A stretch of DNA of 21,425 nucleotides from Hofstenia miamia (GCA_900660155.1 CABFPE010000148.1:325599-347023), one strand, 5' to 3'. Shown: positions 1 to 9,640, counted from the stretch's first letter. Numbers and translations: made by a program. The notes: a model not told the origin generated them from the sequence alone.

Positions 1-161
1 TAAAATTAAATTTGAGCAAATAACAGCACCATCGAGGGGACATCAATTTAATAATAGCAAACTAAGATCCAAAATGATCCGTAACGTCATGGTGACGTTA
101 TAATACAAGAATACAAATTAAAAAGATATAAAATGCGACTAAATCCCTGAGCGACTCTACA
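1..161 (-). repeat. LTR fragment D, minus strand, cut by the window edge
   Basis: Read on the minus strand from 161, the sequence begins TGTAGAGTCGCTCAGGG, matching the LTR starts at 2561, 4343 and 13128 (minus). Further in, around 1-45, it shares a GTCCCCT...TTGCTCA...TTTAATTT block with the LTR at 4343. The middle differs from the other copies and still holds several CpGs, so this is probably a separate and perhaps younger subfamily. No polypurine tract precedes it (162 onward), so it is more likely a solo LTR or a 5' LTR of a minus-strand element to the left than a 3' LTR. The rest lies outside the window. Confidence 0.65.
82..100. promoter_or_regulatory. Perfect inverted repeat with two CRE-like half sites inside LTR D
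   Basis: TAACGTCA, a 3-base spacer, then TGACGTTA form an exact palindrome about 60-80 bases inside LTR D. TGACGT is the core of CREB/ATF-type sites, and LTR U3 regions commonly carry such enhancers. It retains two CpGs in an otherwise CpG-poor window. Binding is inference only; the symmetry is seen directly. Confidence 0.3.
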
Positions 162-1440
162 ATAGGGATCATGTGGCCAGATATAGCACCCACAAATCAC
201 ATGTTACCTGTGTAGCATCCACTACCAAGCTCTAACATAAATCAATTAATTCCTTTTGAATATAATTCTTTGTTATTTGCAGGTAGCGATGTACTTATAT
301 CAACTGCTTCATTCCATTAACAATTGTAGTTAACTTTTATTAACATCCAGTATAATTGAACTATATTTAGGTGTGAATTGATTGCTGCAGTTTTCCTGAT
401 GACTGATCTTCCATAAGGCCTAAAGCCAAATCTGATCTCTGGATTTTCCAACACTTAGTTGTCTTCACTGCTGATGGATTGTCTCCATGTGTCTCCATCA
501 TTGATCAAGTAGTTCCAAGTCTCAGCTCAATGAAATATCTTATGTTTTCCCTATCCTAACTCAGTGCAACACTCAAGGCTGGATGTAACTGACTTAATCT
601 CAATTTGTAATGAGTAATTTGTACTTGCAACCTGGCAATGTCACTAGCTGCTTAATAAATATCAGTTTAGGCATTACAGAAAAATACTGGCTTTAAATAA
701 GATAAATATTTAAATAGATAGTTATGTGCAGCTTCCTAACCTATATTTAGTTAGTAATACATGCTTGGTCTCATTATCAGTCTATTTATGGGTCTCCTAC
801 ATAGTCTATTTAATGTAAGATATAATATCCTATGACTGGCTAGCTAGCCTTATCTCTGAAGTTTATTATTTTGTACATGTTGCTTCGAGAATTGATAGTC
901 AGCTAAATAGAGAAAAACTCCTAATCATATCCCTAGTTCATTGTTTGGATCAAGGACCCTTCAATCACTCCTGATATGTGTCCTCACCACTACTAATGCA
1001 TTTACCATTTTGCTTGACATTGTGTAATAATAAGCAAACCAAAATAAATCTAAAGATAAGATTTTCAAAGAATTTACTTCAACAGTTTCAAAAATGATTT
1101 TGCTCTATTTATAGTTTCAATTTGAATTTCAAGTTATCATCTGCCAAGATGGCTAAAAATAGTGGAAGCAATATTGCCCCTTCATTGTTATCCCTTAGTT
1201 GCATTTACAAAATTAATGATGCTAAATTAAATGTAAATTGATTTTGATTTACAATTAATTCAATCATAATTCAATGTTAATCTTCTTTGACCAACTAATG
1301 TCTTTCTTCTTCTTTTTTACAGCATTAATCTTTGGATTATGCTACACCTGAAGATTACATCACTACTGAAAATAACTATTGTATTCCATCTCCCTGATAC
1401 ACACTTTTGTTATTGAACCTTCATTGAGATCTAAACATTG
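162..1440. other. No gene recognised
   Basis: AT-rich sequence with stops in all frames and no long open frame. Near 1095-1140 a short block (a GCTCTATTTATAG-like stretch then TTTGAATTTC) resembles the LTR of element 0 near 2390-2420, but the match is too short to call a second LTR. A pyrimidine-rich run ending in AG lies at about 1300-1321 but has no coding sequence after it. I see nothing else here. Confidence 0.6.
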
Positions 1441-2262
1441 TAAAAAATGTAGTGTAAATATTCCACCACCTGATCAAGACTAATACATCAACAACATTGG
1501 TGACTTAATTAAAACAATCAACTCTGAAAAGTACAATCAGTCCAAGTTGAAGCTCATTAAAGAAGATGACACCTCCTGACTCTACTGTGATTGTCACATC
1601 CCACTAAAGCACATATTAGTAAACCTATCTCTGAACAAATCAATTACACTTAATCAAGTATCTCCAAACTACCAACACAAACTTTAAGTTTATTCTCTAG
1701 CATTGGTGAAATTACATGGTCTAACATAATTCAGGAAATCTTACAATATTACAACATCTCAAAGAGAATTGAAACCTTCACAATAATGAGAGCAAATATC
1801 TCTGATCTTGAAGCAATGGCCAAAGAAATTGTTTCTAATAACATCTCAATATCTTTCAATGAGATTAAAAATCATTCCAACATACTGAATTTCTTTAAAT
1901 TCTATTATCTCAATATGGTAATCACAGAGGATGACACTTATGCTTCAGATGTTAATGCAAAACTCAAACTACTAATTGCAATTAAATGTTTTAAATTATA
2001 TCTTAAGTTTTACTCTTTGTTTATAAAAAAACTAAACAACCTTCACAATACTATTCTAATCTTTCATTGAATGGAAAACAGTCAATTTTACAACTTTGCC
2101 AAACATGTAAGCACACAAATGAAAGCTCTCTGCTATGCCACACACCTCACCAAATATTCTGATATTCTCTCATGGAACAATACTCATGTCATAGCTTTAG
2201 TAAAAGATTCTCAGTCTCTCAATGAACTGCAAAGAGATATTTTGGAGGACTATATTCTGTAG
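1440..2262 (+). pseudogene. Element 0: 3' end of ORF3 (unidentified retroelement protein), broken
   Basis: Two frames, changing near 1680, carry the remnant: about 1450-1680, then 1681-2262 with one TGA at 2068-2070. The second part aligns without gaps to the ORF3 of element 2 (about 13730-13450, minus): both have LF near the start, then W-x-N, YY, an isoleucine/aspartate pair (ISD versus ITD), then F-Y-x-N, an ED and SD block, and LLI-x-x-K. The very end also matches: ALCY, then SW, then Q-x-L just before the stop. The stop sits just upstream of a polypurine tract and LTR, so this is the C-terminus of the last gene of an LTR element. Function unknown: no catalytic motif, signal peptide or membrane anchor is evident. 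Host gene origin is unlikely because of its position against the LTR. Confidence 0.7.
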
Positions 2263-2270
2263 CCTCATTT

Positions 2271-2278
2271 AGGGGGCA
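2271..2278 (+). other. Polypurine tract of element 0
   Basis: AGGGGGCA lies directly before a TGTGACA... LTR start and 8 bases after the ORF3 stop. The same arrangement (ORF3 stop, short gap, GGGTGGGGGCA, TG...) occurs on the minus strand at 13129-13143. Polypurine tracts prime plus-strand DNA synthesis in LTR retroelements. Confidence 0.65.
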
Positions 2279-2560
2279 TGTGACATAATGACATTTCTAC
2301 ATGCTTGGAACTTTCATTATTTCATTTAATTACAATTTTAATTTTATTATTATAAATTATTTCCAATTGTAATTTGGCAAAGTGAAAATGGTGCTATTTA
2401 TATTTTAGTTTGAATTTCTGCTAATTTTAAAGCATAGTAAAATTGAAGTAGAAACTGATTTTGTACCTGCCACATATTTGCCTATATTTACAGACTATGC
2501 TTTTACTTACAGATACCAGTTAATTTTGTATATATATCCAAGTTTTGTTCATTTTACTTC
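2279..2560 (+). repeat. Element 0: left part of 3' LTR, interrupted by a solo LTR
   Basis: Begins TGTGACATAATGAC immediately after the polypurine tract, so it is placed as the 3' LTR of element 0. Its first 80 bases differ from the other LTRs, but around 2376-2430 it shares a TTTGGCA...GGTGCTATTTA...TTTAGT...TAATTTT pattern with the LTR at 4343, so it is a diverged subfamily. The repeat is cut at 2560 by another LTR; its continuation is at 3519. Confidence 0.55.
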
Positions 2561-3518
2561 TGTAGAGTCACTCAGGGCCTACTTTTTTCAAACTTATTAT
2601 CTTTGGCACTCTGAAATGGTGTTGCATCTTTTTGATGTTTTGATTCTTTGATTTGCTGCTATTTATTTGTATCAATTTCTTTTAATCAATTTATGAATTT
2701 CAAGTGTAGTTATTTTGATAGTGTTAGTTTTTGTCCCCTTGATTTCAATTACATGTGATTGCTCATTTTAACTTTGCTTAGGGAATTTGTGCTTTGAAAC
2801 TGTAAACAAGTCATTTAATAAGTTACAGATTTTTGTAATAAATATCTGAATCACTGTAGCAAAGCACACAATAAATTCAGCTTCCTTCTGCATTTGGTCT
2901 TTTCAATTATTTATTTATTAACCCCCTTTAGATTCATCAATTAAAGATTTGTTAATCATAACTGTTGCTTAAGATCTGGCGACAATTCAGGAGGAAACTA
3001 CACCAGGTCTGGGGCAACAAATAGCTCCTTAACAGTGACAGCCTGAATCATGGCAGCTTTAGGTTACAATTATGTGTAGGGAATAATATCTTCTATTTGA
3101 TCTGTTCATACATGCACTTAGTAATTTACACCTTGCAAATATACTATGCTGTTGGTGAATGGCAATTATGTGCCTGATATTTATTATTTATTTACATGAG
3201 CTGAGATAAGAGAACTCTGAGATAAAGTGTTTATTGAGCTAGAAATTAATACTTGAGACATAATTAGCACCTTGGCAAGTAAGAATGGCTTCAAAGATAT
3301 GGCTTTGGCATGATGCCATGTGAATTGGTCACTGCTGAAGTTCTTTTTGGAATGGAATTTCTTTATATGTTAGGTGAAATCAGTGAACCACCATTGTACA
3401 TTTTCTGTTGGAATGCAGGTTGCTCTTTGCTATGGTAGACTTTGCAACCTTTGATCTAAACTCTTGAGTTACCCAGTACTGCTAGAGTAGCCAGAGCTCT
3501 CCTGTGATTCTACACTTC
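2557..3518 (+). mobile_element. Solo LTR A (2561-3514) with 4-base target duplication CTTC
   Basis: The LTR runs from TGTAGAGTCAC at 2561 to GTGATTCTACA ending at 3514, about 954 bases with inverted ends. CTTC occurs immediately before (2557-2560) and after (3515-3518), as expected for a 4-base target duplication of a Ty3/gypsy insertion. No polypurine tract precedes it and no primer-binding site follows it, so it is a solo LTR left by LTR-LTR recombination. A degraded TATA-like TAATAAATA (about 2837-2845) and AATAAA (2870-2875) mark the likely U3/R region. It shares most of its length with the LTRs at 4343 and 13128 (minus), but is clearly diverged from both. Confidence 0.75.
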
Positions 3519-3640
3519 TTCTTTAATTTATCCTCAGTAAATTCAATTTTCTTTTATTTTCTTTGGTTTACTTTTATTAAATTATGTTTTTCTAATTTTC
3601 AACTGTGTAGTTAAGGTGCACCCAGATGGTATATCCTTTA
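3519..3640 (+). repeat. Element 0: probable continuation of the 3' LTR beyond the solo LTR
   Basis: After removing the solo LTR and one CTTC, the sequence reads on into TTTAATTT..., then an AGTAAATTCAATTTTC stretch and a T-rich run. These resemble the AATAAATT(C/T)...T-rich zone found at the same relative place in the other LTRs (2870, 4603 and 12853 minus). The right border of this LTR is not visible. Confidence 0.4.
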
Positions 3641-4342
3641 ACTTAGGCTTGGCATAAGGCTAGGGTGTTCATACTGCTTGTTATTCATTATTGAAATTGT
3701 TTTTAATGCTCTCACCTAAATTGCACAAGGTGAGGAATGTACTGAGAGTATGTTATTTTACTTAGCACTTAGGTTTACCACTTACACCCACAAGTTAGAG
3801 ATTCTTTACTCTTAATCTACTTAGGGCTTTAGTCTTATGCAACTCTTCTATTAGGTTATCCATATTGGGTTGGCCAAGTGTGGCCACTCTTCCCTAACAT
3901 GATCTTCTGCTTACTTTTAAAATTTATTGGGAAGGGTATAATTGCAGGAGGAGTTATTTAATTATTTGTAGCATCAGTCAATACATGCAACAGCTCAAAC
4001 TCCCAATAAGATAAATAATAAGAATGCATGCTGATTTCTCACCAATGCCAGATATATATTTTAGCTTAAGAAAATTCTTAAATTCTTTTTAAAAGATTTT
4101 AATTTTTCAATGTTTTTAATCTCTTTAGGCAAAAAATTCCAGTTTCAAATGGAAACATTAATGAAGGATTTCTTAAAAGGATTTTCTTATACTTAGCACC
4201 TGTAAGAAGTTTTAACTTGAATTCTTCATGAGTAAATGCTAGAATTTTAAACAAATTTTAAGGTGGTAGGTTTTTTAATAGCTTGAAGAATGTTTTTAAT
4301 ATGATGATTAGTTTTGGAAAGAGAATGAACTTAGAGATGTAA
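3641..4342. other. No gene recognised between element 0 and element 1
   Basis: AT-rich sequence with frequent stops in all six frames and no similarity to the element parts that I can see. It may be the unrecognised end of the element 0 LTR followed by host sequence. The bases just before element 1 are TGTAA. Confidence 0.6.
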
Positions 4343-5242
4343 TGTAGAGTCACTCAGGGCCTCTCTTTTATTTTATTTCAATTTTAGGCACTCTCAAATT
4401 AATTTGGTGCTATTTAGTTTAGTGATTTTGTTAATTTGTGATCTTTTTGAACTCAAGTTTTGAACTTAGTGATTGTCCCCTTGAGCTTTAGATTACGTGT
4501 AATTGCTCACTTAATTTGTGAGGGAAATGAGCTTTTGTAAAAAACAGTAAATATTTATCTTCCTTTGTAATAAAGAGGGAACTCAAATGTAAGCAAATGT
4601 CAAATAAATTTTGTTCTCACTGGATAGTGTTTGCTTTATTATTATTCTATATTTTACTAACCTTTTTAGCTCTGGAATGAATTTTATAATAATGAAATTG
4701 TAAGATCCAGCAATAATGTGGGAGGAATTCTGCTGTGCCTGGGGCAATAACTCACTCCATGACAGATGGGAGCCCATATTTTGGTTGCTTTAGGCTACAT
4801 ATAGGCATGAGCAATAAAAGAACTACAACATCTGTCAATTGAACATGCACAAACAATCACACAATGTGAATAGAATATGCCATTCGTGTACACAAATATG
4901 TGGTAACTACACATTATTTAATATCTTTATTACATGAGCTGAGAAGATAAACACTGAGATAAATTATTTGTATTGAGCTCATGTAAATAATAAAACAAAA
5001 GGCATATAGTTACCATGCATTCACATTTGCCAATGAGATATTATATTTGCAGTGTGATGTTTAAGTGCATGTAAAAAAGAAATGATCAAAATAGAAGTTG
5101 CTATTCCCTATATTTACACATAGCCATAACTTAAAATGGCGAAAATTTGGGAGTTACTCCACTGTGTCTGGAGTGACAACTAGCCCCTTAACAGATGGCA
5201 GCCCAAATTGTGGAGTATCCAGAGCACACCCATAATTCTACA
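4343..5242 (+). repeat. 5' LTR (LTR B) of element 1, internally rearranged
   Basis: Starts TGTAGAGTCACTCAGGG and ends AATTCTACA at 5242, directly before the primer-binding site. Landmarks: a degraded TATA zone (TAATAAAGAG near 4568), AATAAA at 4603-4608, and long sequence after it (U5). The first 640 bases align with LTR A and the minus-strand LTRs. From about 4985 it departs: it has an inverted copy of its own 4787-4940 zone, then a second direct copy of the 4705-4780 zone, then the normal LTR end. The segment present at this place in the other LTRs (for example 3225-3470) is missing. Confidence 0.75.
4787..5130. repeat. Imperfect inverted repeat of about 150-base arms inside LTR B
   Basis: The arm at about 4787-4940 and the reverse complement of about 4974-5130 share blocks such as TTACATGAGCT and a run of matching short words (ATAGG...AATA, ACATGCAC, GGTAACTA) in the same order, with a spacer of about 30 bases. 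In the other LTRs this zone exists once, in one orientation, so the second arm is an inverted duplication in this copy. Confidence 0.55.
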
Positions 5243-5260
5243 TTGTGACCCTGATGTGAT
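5243..5260 (+). other. Primer-binding site, tRNA-Trp type (element 1)
   Basis: TTGTGACCCTGATGTGAT follows the LTR end with no gap. It matches the tRNA-Trp 3'-end complement known as the avian leukosis-type PBS (TGGTGACCCCGACGTGAT) at 15 of 18 positions; two of the three differences are C-to-T. The element 3 copy on the minus strand matches at the two of these positions where element 1 differs alone. The PBS anneals the tRNA that primes minus-strand DNA synthesis. Confidence 0.75.
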
Positions 5261-5773
5261 TCTGAGCAAATTAGAGTGTCAGTTGGAATTTTCTACTCCA
5301 TTCTGTTGAGGTGAATTGATGCTTGGAGATGTACTCCAGTTGTGAAGCTTGTGCATTTGTCTAGGTCGTCATCCAATTTCAGCTGGTGATTGTGACATGG
5401 TACAGAACTGTAACTTGTTTTCTTACCATACTTGGTTTTGTTCTTTCTCTTTAGTGTGGGCCAGCAGGGATAGTTGTTTCCCCTGGCCATGAAGCAACTT
5501 CACTACCAACCAATGCATAACTTTACCTCTTATGTTATTTTTACACTGTAATTCTGTGCTTTGAAGCTGTCACTGAGCTTTGACATTATTTTTACACATT
5601 TTTGGTTGTTACTTTGTTGTTGTCTCATTCTTCTAGAATTTGGATTTATTACTGTACCCTACACTGTGCTGCTTACTGGAACTAGTTTTTGTTTCTCTGA
5701 ACTCAGTTGGAGTTTTCTCTTAATTTGTTGGAATTGTTTTTCTGAACATTTCTTATAGTTTTTCTTGTTTTTG
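5261..5773 (+). other. Element 1 leader (5' untranslated region) with a short hydrophobic open frame
   Basis: About 510 bases between PBS and the first plausible gag ATG, T-rich. The minus-strand segment 12354-11874 is a second copy of this leader up to about 5742. Within it, a frame of about 60 codons (5561-5758, no ATG start) is rich in Leu, Phe and Cys. The other copy is open in the same frame, with LLEFG and FCFS blocks conserved. It could be a tiny leader peptide or just T-rich sequence that stays open by chance. Confidence 0.5.
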
Positions 5774-7310
5774 ATGGATTTCCCTAATTTTTCTCATAAT
5801 GAGACTCCCTCTCAGGGTTTGCCCTGTGTGGACAATGGCAGCCAGAACATTACCCCCCACACTGATGGAATTAATTCATTAGTTGATTTATCTTCTCTCA
5901 CTTGTGCTACTCAATCACTGTCTGTGACTTTTCATCCTTTGCCTTTGGATCCCTTTCACCTCTACCCTTTGTCCCCTCATCCCCAGAGCCTCAACCAACC
6001 AAGGTCAAGCAACTTAGAGCATCTCTTGCACAGCAAACTGATCAATGCCTTGCCTGTGAACAACACATTGATTCATTACAGGTTGAGCTACAACAGCAAG
6101 CTACCAAAGCCTATTGGAGAGAGAAGTGCCTAATCAATTCTATTACTGCACTTAAAGCTCAAATTCATAGCTTGGCAACAACCCTGCCTGCATTTCCACT
6201 GCAGCAGAACAATCTTTGTTCTGCGCCCTCCTGTCTAGACACTCTGAATGTGTAACTTGTGAGGTCCTAAGAGAAGCTTCAGATGCTTTTTGAAAGCACC
6301 TTTCTGATCATGTCTCACAAATGATCTTGGCACACCTTCCTAGTGCCCCTGTTGTATCTACTGCTATTCCATTGATACCTCAATTTGTTACTCCAGCCAC
6401 TTTGTTTACAACTGGAGGTCCTACCTTTACACAATCCACTCTTACCCATGTTTCTAATTTGGCCACTGTCAACACACCAAGTCCATACATTCTAAGTGTG
6501 ACCATCTCACCTTCAGCACCAGTCAGCTCTTCACCCCCCACTGCCAAATCCTACTGTGTCTGCAACTGTGAGTGGGCCACGTTTTACTCAATTGATTCTG
6601 CCTACAACTGCTGTTAGGAATGAAGCTATCAATTTGTTTAATCAGCATTCCATACTACCCAAATTTACTGGAAAAATCAATGAAATATCTCAGTCCTTCA
6701 AGGAATGGTTTTTCCTTTTTGAACTGACAATGAGGCAGTATTGAGCCACTCAGGATACTGCTGTAGCTCAGTTCCCTATGTACTTACAAGGTCTCAAATA
6801 TAATCAATATATGATGTTATACAGAGATGTTAAAATGAACTATCAACTCCTAATGGGTTTCTTTGATCACCACTACAAAGCTCCTCATATCAAGCATCAA
6901 TATAAAACTCTGCTCTGTGATCTCTCATTTAAGAAGAGTGATGACGTCCATACATATATTACACAGGTAGAAAGATTGTTTCACTTGAGTAAGCTAACAC
7001 CTGAATACTCAAAGAATGATCTTTTCTCATACATTTCCACCCAATTTCCACAGTCATCTTGAATTAAAGTGTGACCCTGAAGATGAGCTCAACCTTATCA
7101 TTCAAAAACCTATCAGCATTGTCTACATGCTCTGTAATACCACTCACATCTACAAGGATGCTGGAGAACTTAGAACAGGTCCCTTGACTCAGAAACCTCT
7201 TGCTTCACTGAGCACTACTACTCCCAAGCTGAAAACAGAACTTGAGCAAACTCATTGCTACCACTGTGGTCAAAAGAGCCACAGCAAAACTCAATGCCAT
7301 GCTGTGATTC
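5774..7310 (+). pseudogene. gag: Element 1 gag: broken capsid/nucleocapsid polyprotein
   Basis: Gag forms the virus-like particle and packages the RNA. The first plausible ATG is 5774. The remnant passes through several frames (shifts near 5990, 6560 and 7030, a stop gap at 6253-6320, a TGA at 6742-6744). In order: an N-terminal Ser/Pro-rich part; a Gln/Leu-rich probable coiled coil (about 6000-6190, with a KVKQLRASLAQQ-type start); a Pro/Thr/Ser linker with two FTQS motifs (6420-6600); a capsid-like helical region (LPKFTGKI at about 6655, PMYLQG, YNQYM); and a CCHC zinc knuckle C-x2-C-x4-H-x4-C at 7256-7297. The knuckle runs in one frame straight into the protease, so gag and pol were probably a single frame. 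Gag of element 2 (20837-21415, minus) is similar throughout the shared part. Confidence 0.8.
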
Positions 7311-8233
7311 ACCTAGTTGCCAACAGTGATGGCTTTATCATCAATGAACCAGAGGCTGAAGAAGTTTTTCCTGATTTTCCTGTTGATTCTGTCAATTTCT
7401 TAAACAAGCCTCTTATAAAACATGCACACAATGTTTTGGTTATCACCTCACCACTGGGTACTAATGTTATCCCCATAGATATAAATGGAACCTTAGTTAA
7501 TGTCACTATTGACATGGGAGCCTCAGCCTCCCTTATAAGTGACACTTGTTGCACCAAGCTGTGTTTATCAAGGGACAAACTACTCCTGTCCACTGCCCAC
7601 CTGTTGGATGCTTCTGGAAATTCAATCTCATTAAAGGGTCATGTACTGAATAGAATTGTGTGTTTGCTAAGAGTTGTTCTCAGCTGACTTAATCATCATC
7701 AATACTTGTGACCAGCCACTGCCATATGATATTATCCTGGGCAACAACTTTCTCAAGCAGAATTCCTGTGTAATCAACTATGGGAGCAACATGATCTCCA
7801 TCCACAAAATTGAGCACAGGCAGGAATTCACCACTGTTCCTGAACAGGAAATTTTGATTCCCAGAACTGGTAATTGTTGAGCCACAGCAGTCACTACTGA
7901 CTATCAGTATATCAGTGACATTATGATCTTTGATCACAAAGGAAAGCATTTTGCTGGAGTTAACTTCTCTACTTATCTGTGTCACATTTCAAATGGCACT
8001 GGTCAGAATAGACCCTACTAAGTTAATCATTGTTGAAATTCCAGTCTGCCTAGAGCTAAAAGCCACTGCTTGTTTGCCCATCTTAATGGCAATACACAAT
8101 CTTGCAGAACCAATTGACACAATCCAGATTCCTTCTGTAAGTGAGGGGATGCATCCCCACATCAGTTCTCAAGAATGTGAATCACTCTCTCTCTCTTTTA
8201 CTTTGACAACATCACAAAGTCTTTAACTATGGC
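7310..8233 (+). pseudogene. pol: Element 1 protease and protease-RT linker, broken
   Basis: Retropepsin-type aspartic protease that would cleave Gag-Pol inside the particle. The active-site block reads D-M-G-A-S at 7511-7525 (usually DTGAS or DSGAS), followed by LISD. The conserved C-terminal block I-L-G-N-N-F is near 7735, normally I-L-G-x-D-F. A frameshift near 7675-7687 separates the two halves. TGA follows at 7878-7880, and another frame carries the linker (about 8005-8225: DPTKL, ACLP, AIHNL) that aligns with the same linker in element 2 (about 19700-19540, minus). The catalytic Asp is kept, but the frame breaks make it non-functional. Confidence 0.8.
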
Positions 8234-8962
8234 TTGATTATCATCAGTCAGGCCATTGGTGAACAACATGCTATTGAAACCAAGAATAATTGCCCAATCC
8301 ATCTTCCTGTTAGAAGAGTGTTAGAAAGCCTCTGTGAGGAATACAAGAGAATTTTAAGTGATCTGATAGAGAGTAGCATAATACAAAGCAGCAAGAGCCC
8401 ATATGCAGCACCCACCATTTTCATCAGGCAGGGTGAAAAGTACTGCTTATATGTGGATTTTAGAAAGTTGAGTGATGTAACTGTGAAAGACACATATCCT
8501 CTTTTGCATATTGAAGATCTCCTGTATGATACTAGTTGATACCAACTGTTTACTTGCCTTGATCTTTGCAAAGCATATTGGCAGGTGTCCATGAAGCCCT
8601 CCAACATCCTGAAGACCACATTTATAAATCCATATGGCCTATCCAAGTGGAAGTACATGGCTTTTGGGCTCTACAATGCCCCCACTACCTTCCAATGCTA
8701 CATTACTCATGTGCTTCTGAATGGTGCAAATGTATTGGAGCCAGGAATTACTGCATACATGGATGACATTCTCATGGCTGGCAACACCTTCACTGAGCAT
8801 TTAGAAAGGCTTGGTAGAACTCTAAACATTTTGTACAAATCTGGCCTCTGCTTTAATGGAAACAAGTATGCTCTCCTTCAGCCACATGTCACCTTCCTTG
8901 GAAGGGTTATTGAGCTGGGTCACATCTCCATTAAGAACAATGTAAAAGAATTGAGACTCTGA
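8234..8962 (+). pseudogene. pol: Element 1 reverse transcriptase domain, one internal stop
   Basis: RNA-directed DNA polymerase of a Ty3/gypsy element. One frame runs through fingers and palm: SPYAAPTIFI, then YVDFRKLSD (8450-8476), VKDTYPLLHIEDLL, the motif A Asp in CLDLCKAYW (Asp codon 8561-8563), WKYMAFGLYNAPTTFQ, and the catalytic Y-M-D-D at 8756-8767, then VTFLGRVI. All three palm aspartates are present. The only break inside is a TGA at 8537-8539 in the D-T-S-x-Y block. The frame ends at 8960-8962, just before the RNase H part in another frame. It shares its frame with the knuckle-protease ORF upstream. Confidence 0.9.
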
Positions 8963-9640
8963 GTCTCATAAGGACATCCAAAAACTTATGGGCTTCTTGA
9001 ATTACTATGGTGCTTTTATGTCAGAGCTGGCAAATAAGACCAAACATATTTCTAATTTACTGTGGTGCAGTGTGGAGTTCAAATGGACCTGGGCAGAGCA
9101 AGAAGAGCTTGACTCTGTCAAGTTAGAACTAATGAAAATTCCTAGCCTTAATACACCAGACTACTCAAAAGAATTCATCATCAAATGTAATGCCAGCTTG
9201 GTTGCAATTAGTGGAGTTCTTAGTCAGATTATTAACAGCATCAAGAGCCTGATCCAATATTTCAGCAGAAAACTCAGGAATGCTGAGCAGAACTGTGGTG
9301 CTACAAAATCTGAGATGGTATTGCTTGAGGAAAACTTGAAGAAATTCCAATTCTTCATCCTTGGCCATCACTTCACCATACAAACTGACAATTCTGTGCT
9401 AGCTTGGCTTAAGAAGTATTCCAGGGACAAATCCAACATAGTTGCCCATTGGATCAAGTATTTAAATGACTTCACCTTTACCATACAACATCATCTGGGA
9501 GGCTACACATCAACACAGATTACTGGACCACTCTTCCCAGTTACAAGCATGACCTCAGAAAACCACCAGGTGAGAAGACACCTTTCAGATTTATCCCTCT
9601 CAATGAGTATGAGTTCCTTCCCAAGATAAGTGCTGACTGC
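8963..9640 (+). pseudogene. pol: Element 1 RT connection and RNase H domain
   Basis: RNase H would remove the RNA strand during reverse transcription. The open part 8988-9510 has GFLNYYGAFM (connection), KCNAS, ATKSEM and QTDNS-LAWL, which are the RNase H core blocks. The first catalytic position is Asn (codon 9189-9191; Asp in element 2), Glu is kept (9312-9314), and the Asp of TDN is kept (9387-9389). A frameshift around 9505 moves the coding frame, after which a DYWTTLP-type block aligns with the NADYFTTLP end of the element 2 domain. Lost Asp plus frameshifts at both ends make it inactive. Confidence 0.85.

Noticed and set aside
1300..1321. Pyrimidine tract plus AG as a host splice acceptor
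   Set aside because: No open coding sequence follows and no partner donor or exon is visible; such runs are common in AT-rich DNA.
162..1440. A further element copy or host gene in the left part
   Set aside because: Only a short LTR-like block near 1095-1140; no coding match or clear border.
2977..2994. TGGCGACAATTCAGG-like block as primer-binding site, with the LTR ending at 2976 (also 4708 and 5137)
   Set aside because: The LTR continues to TTCTACA, inverted relative to its start. The block also occurs in solo LTR A, and a real tRNA-Trp PBS directly follows the longer LTR in two copies.
8248..8658. Minus-strand open frame of about 136 codons
   Set aside because: Antisense shadow of the reverse transcriptase of element 1. 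Similar antisense frames at 7309-7593, 7689-7985, 10354-10719, 16884-17279 and 17594-17986 were rejected for the same reason.
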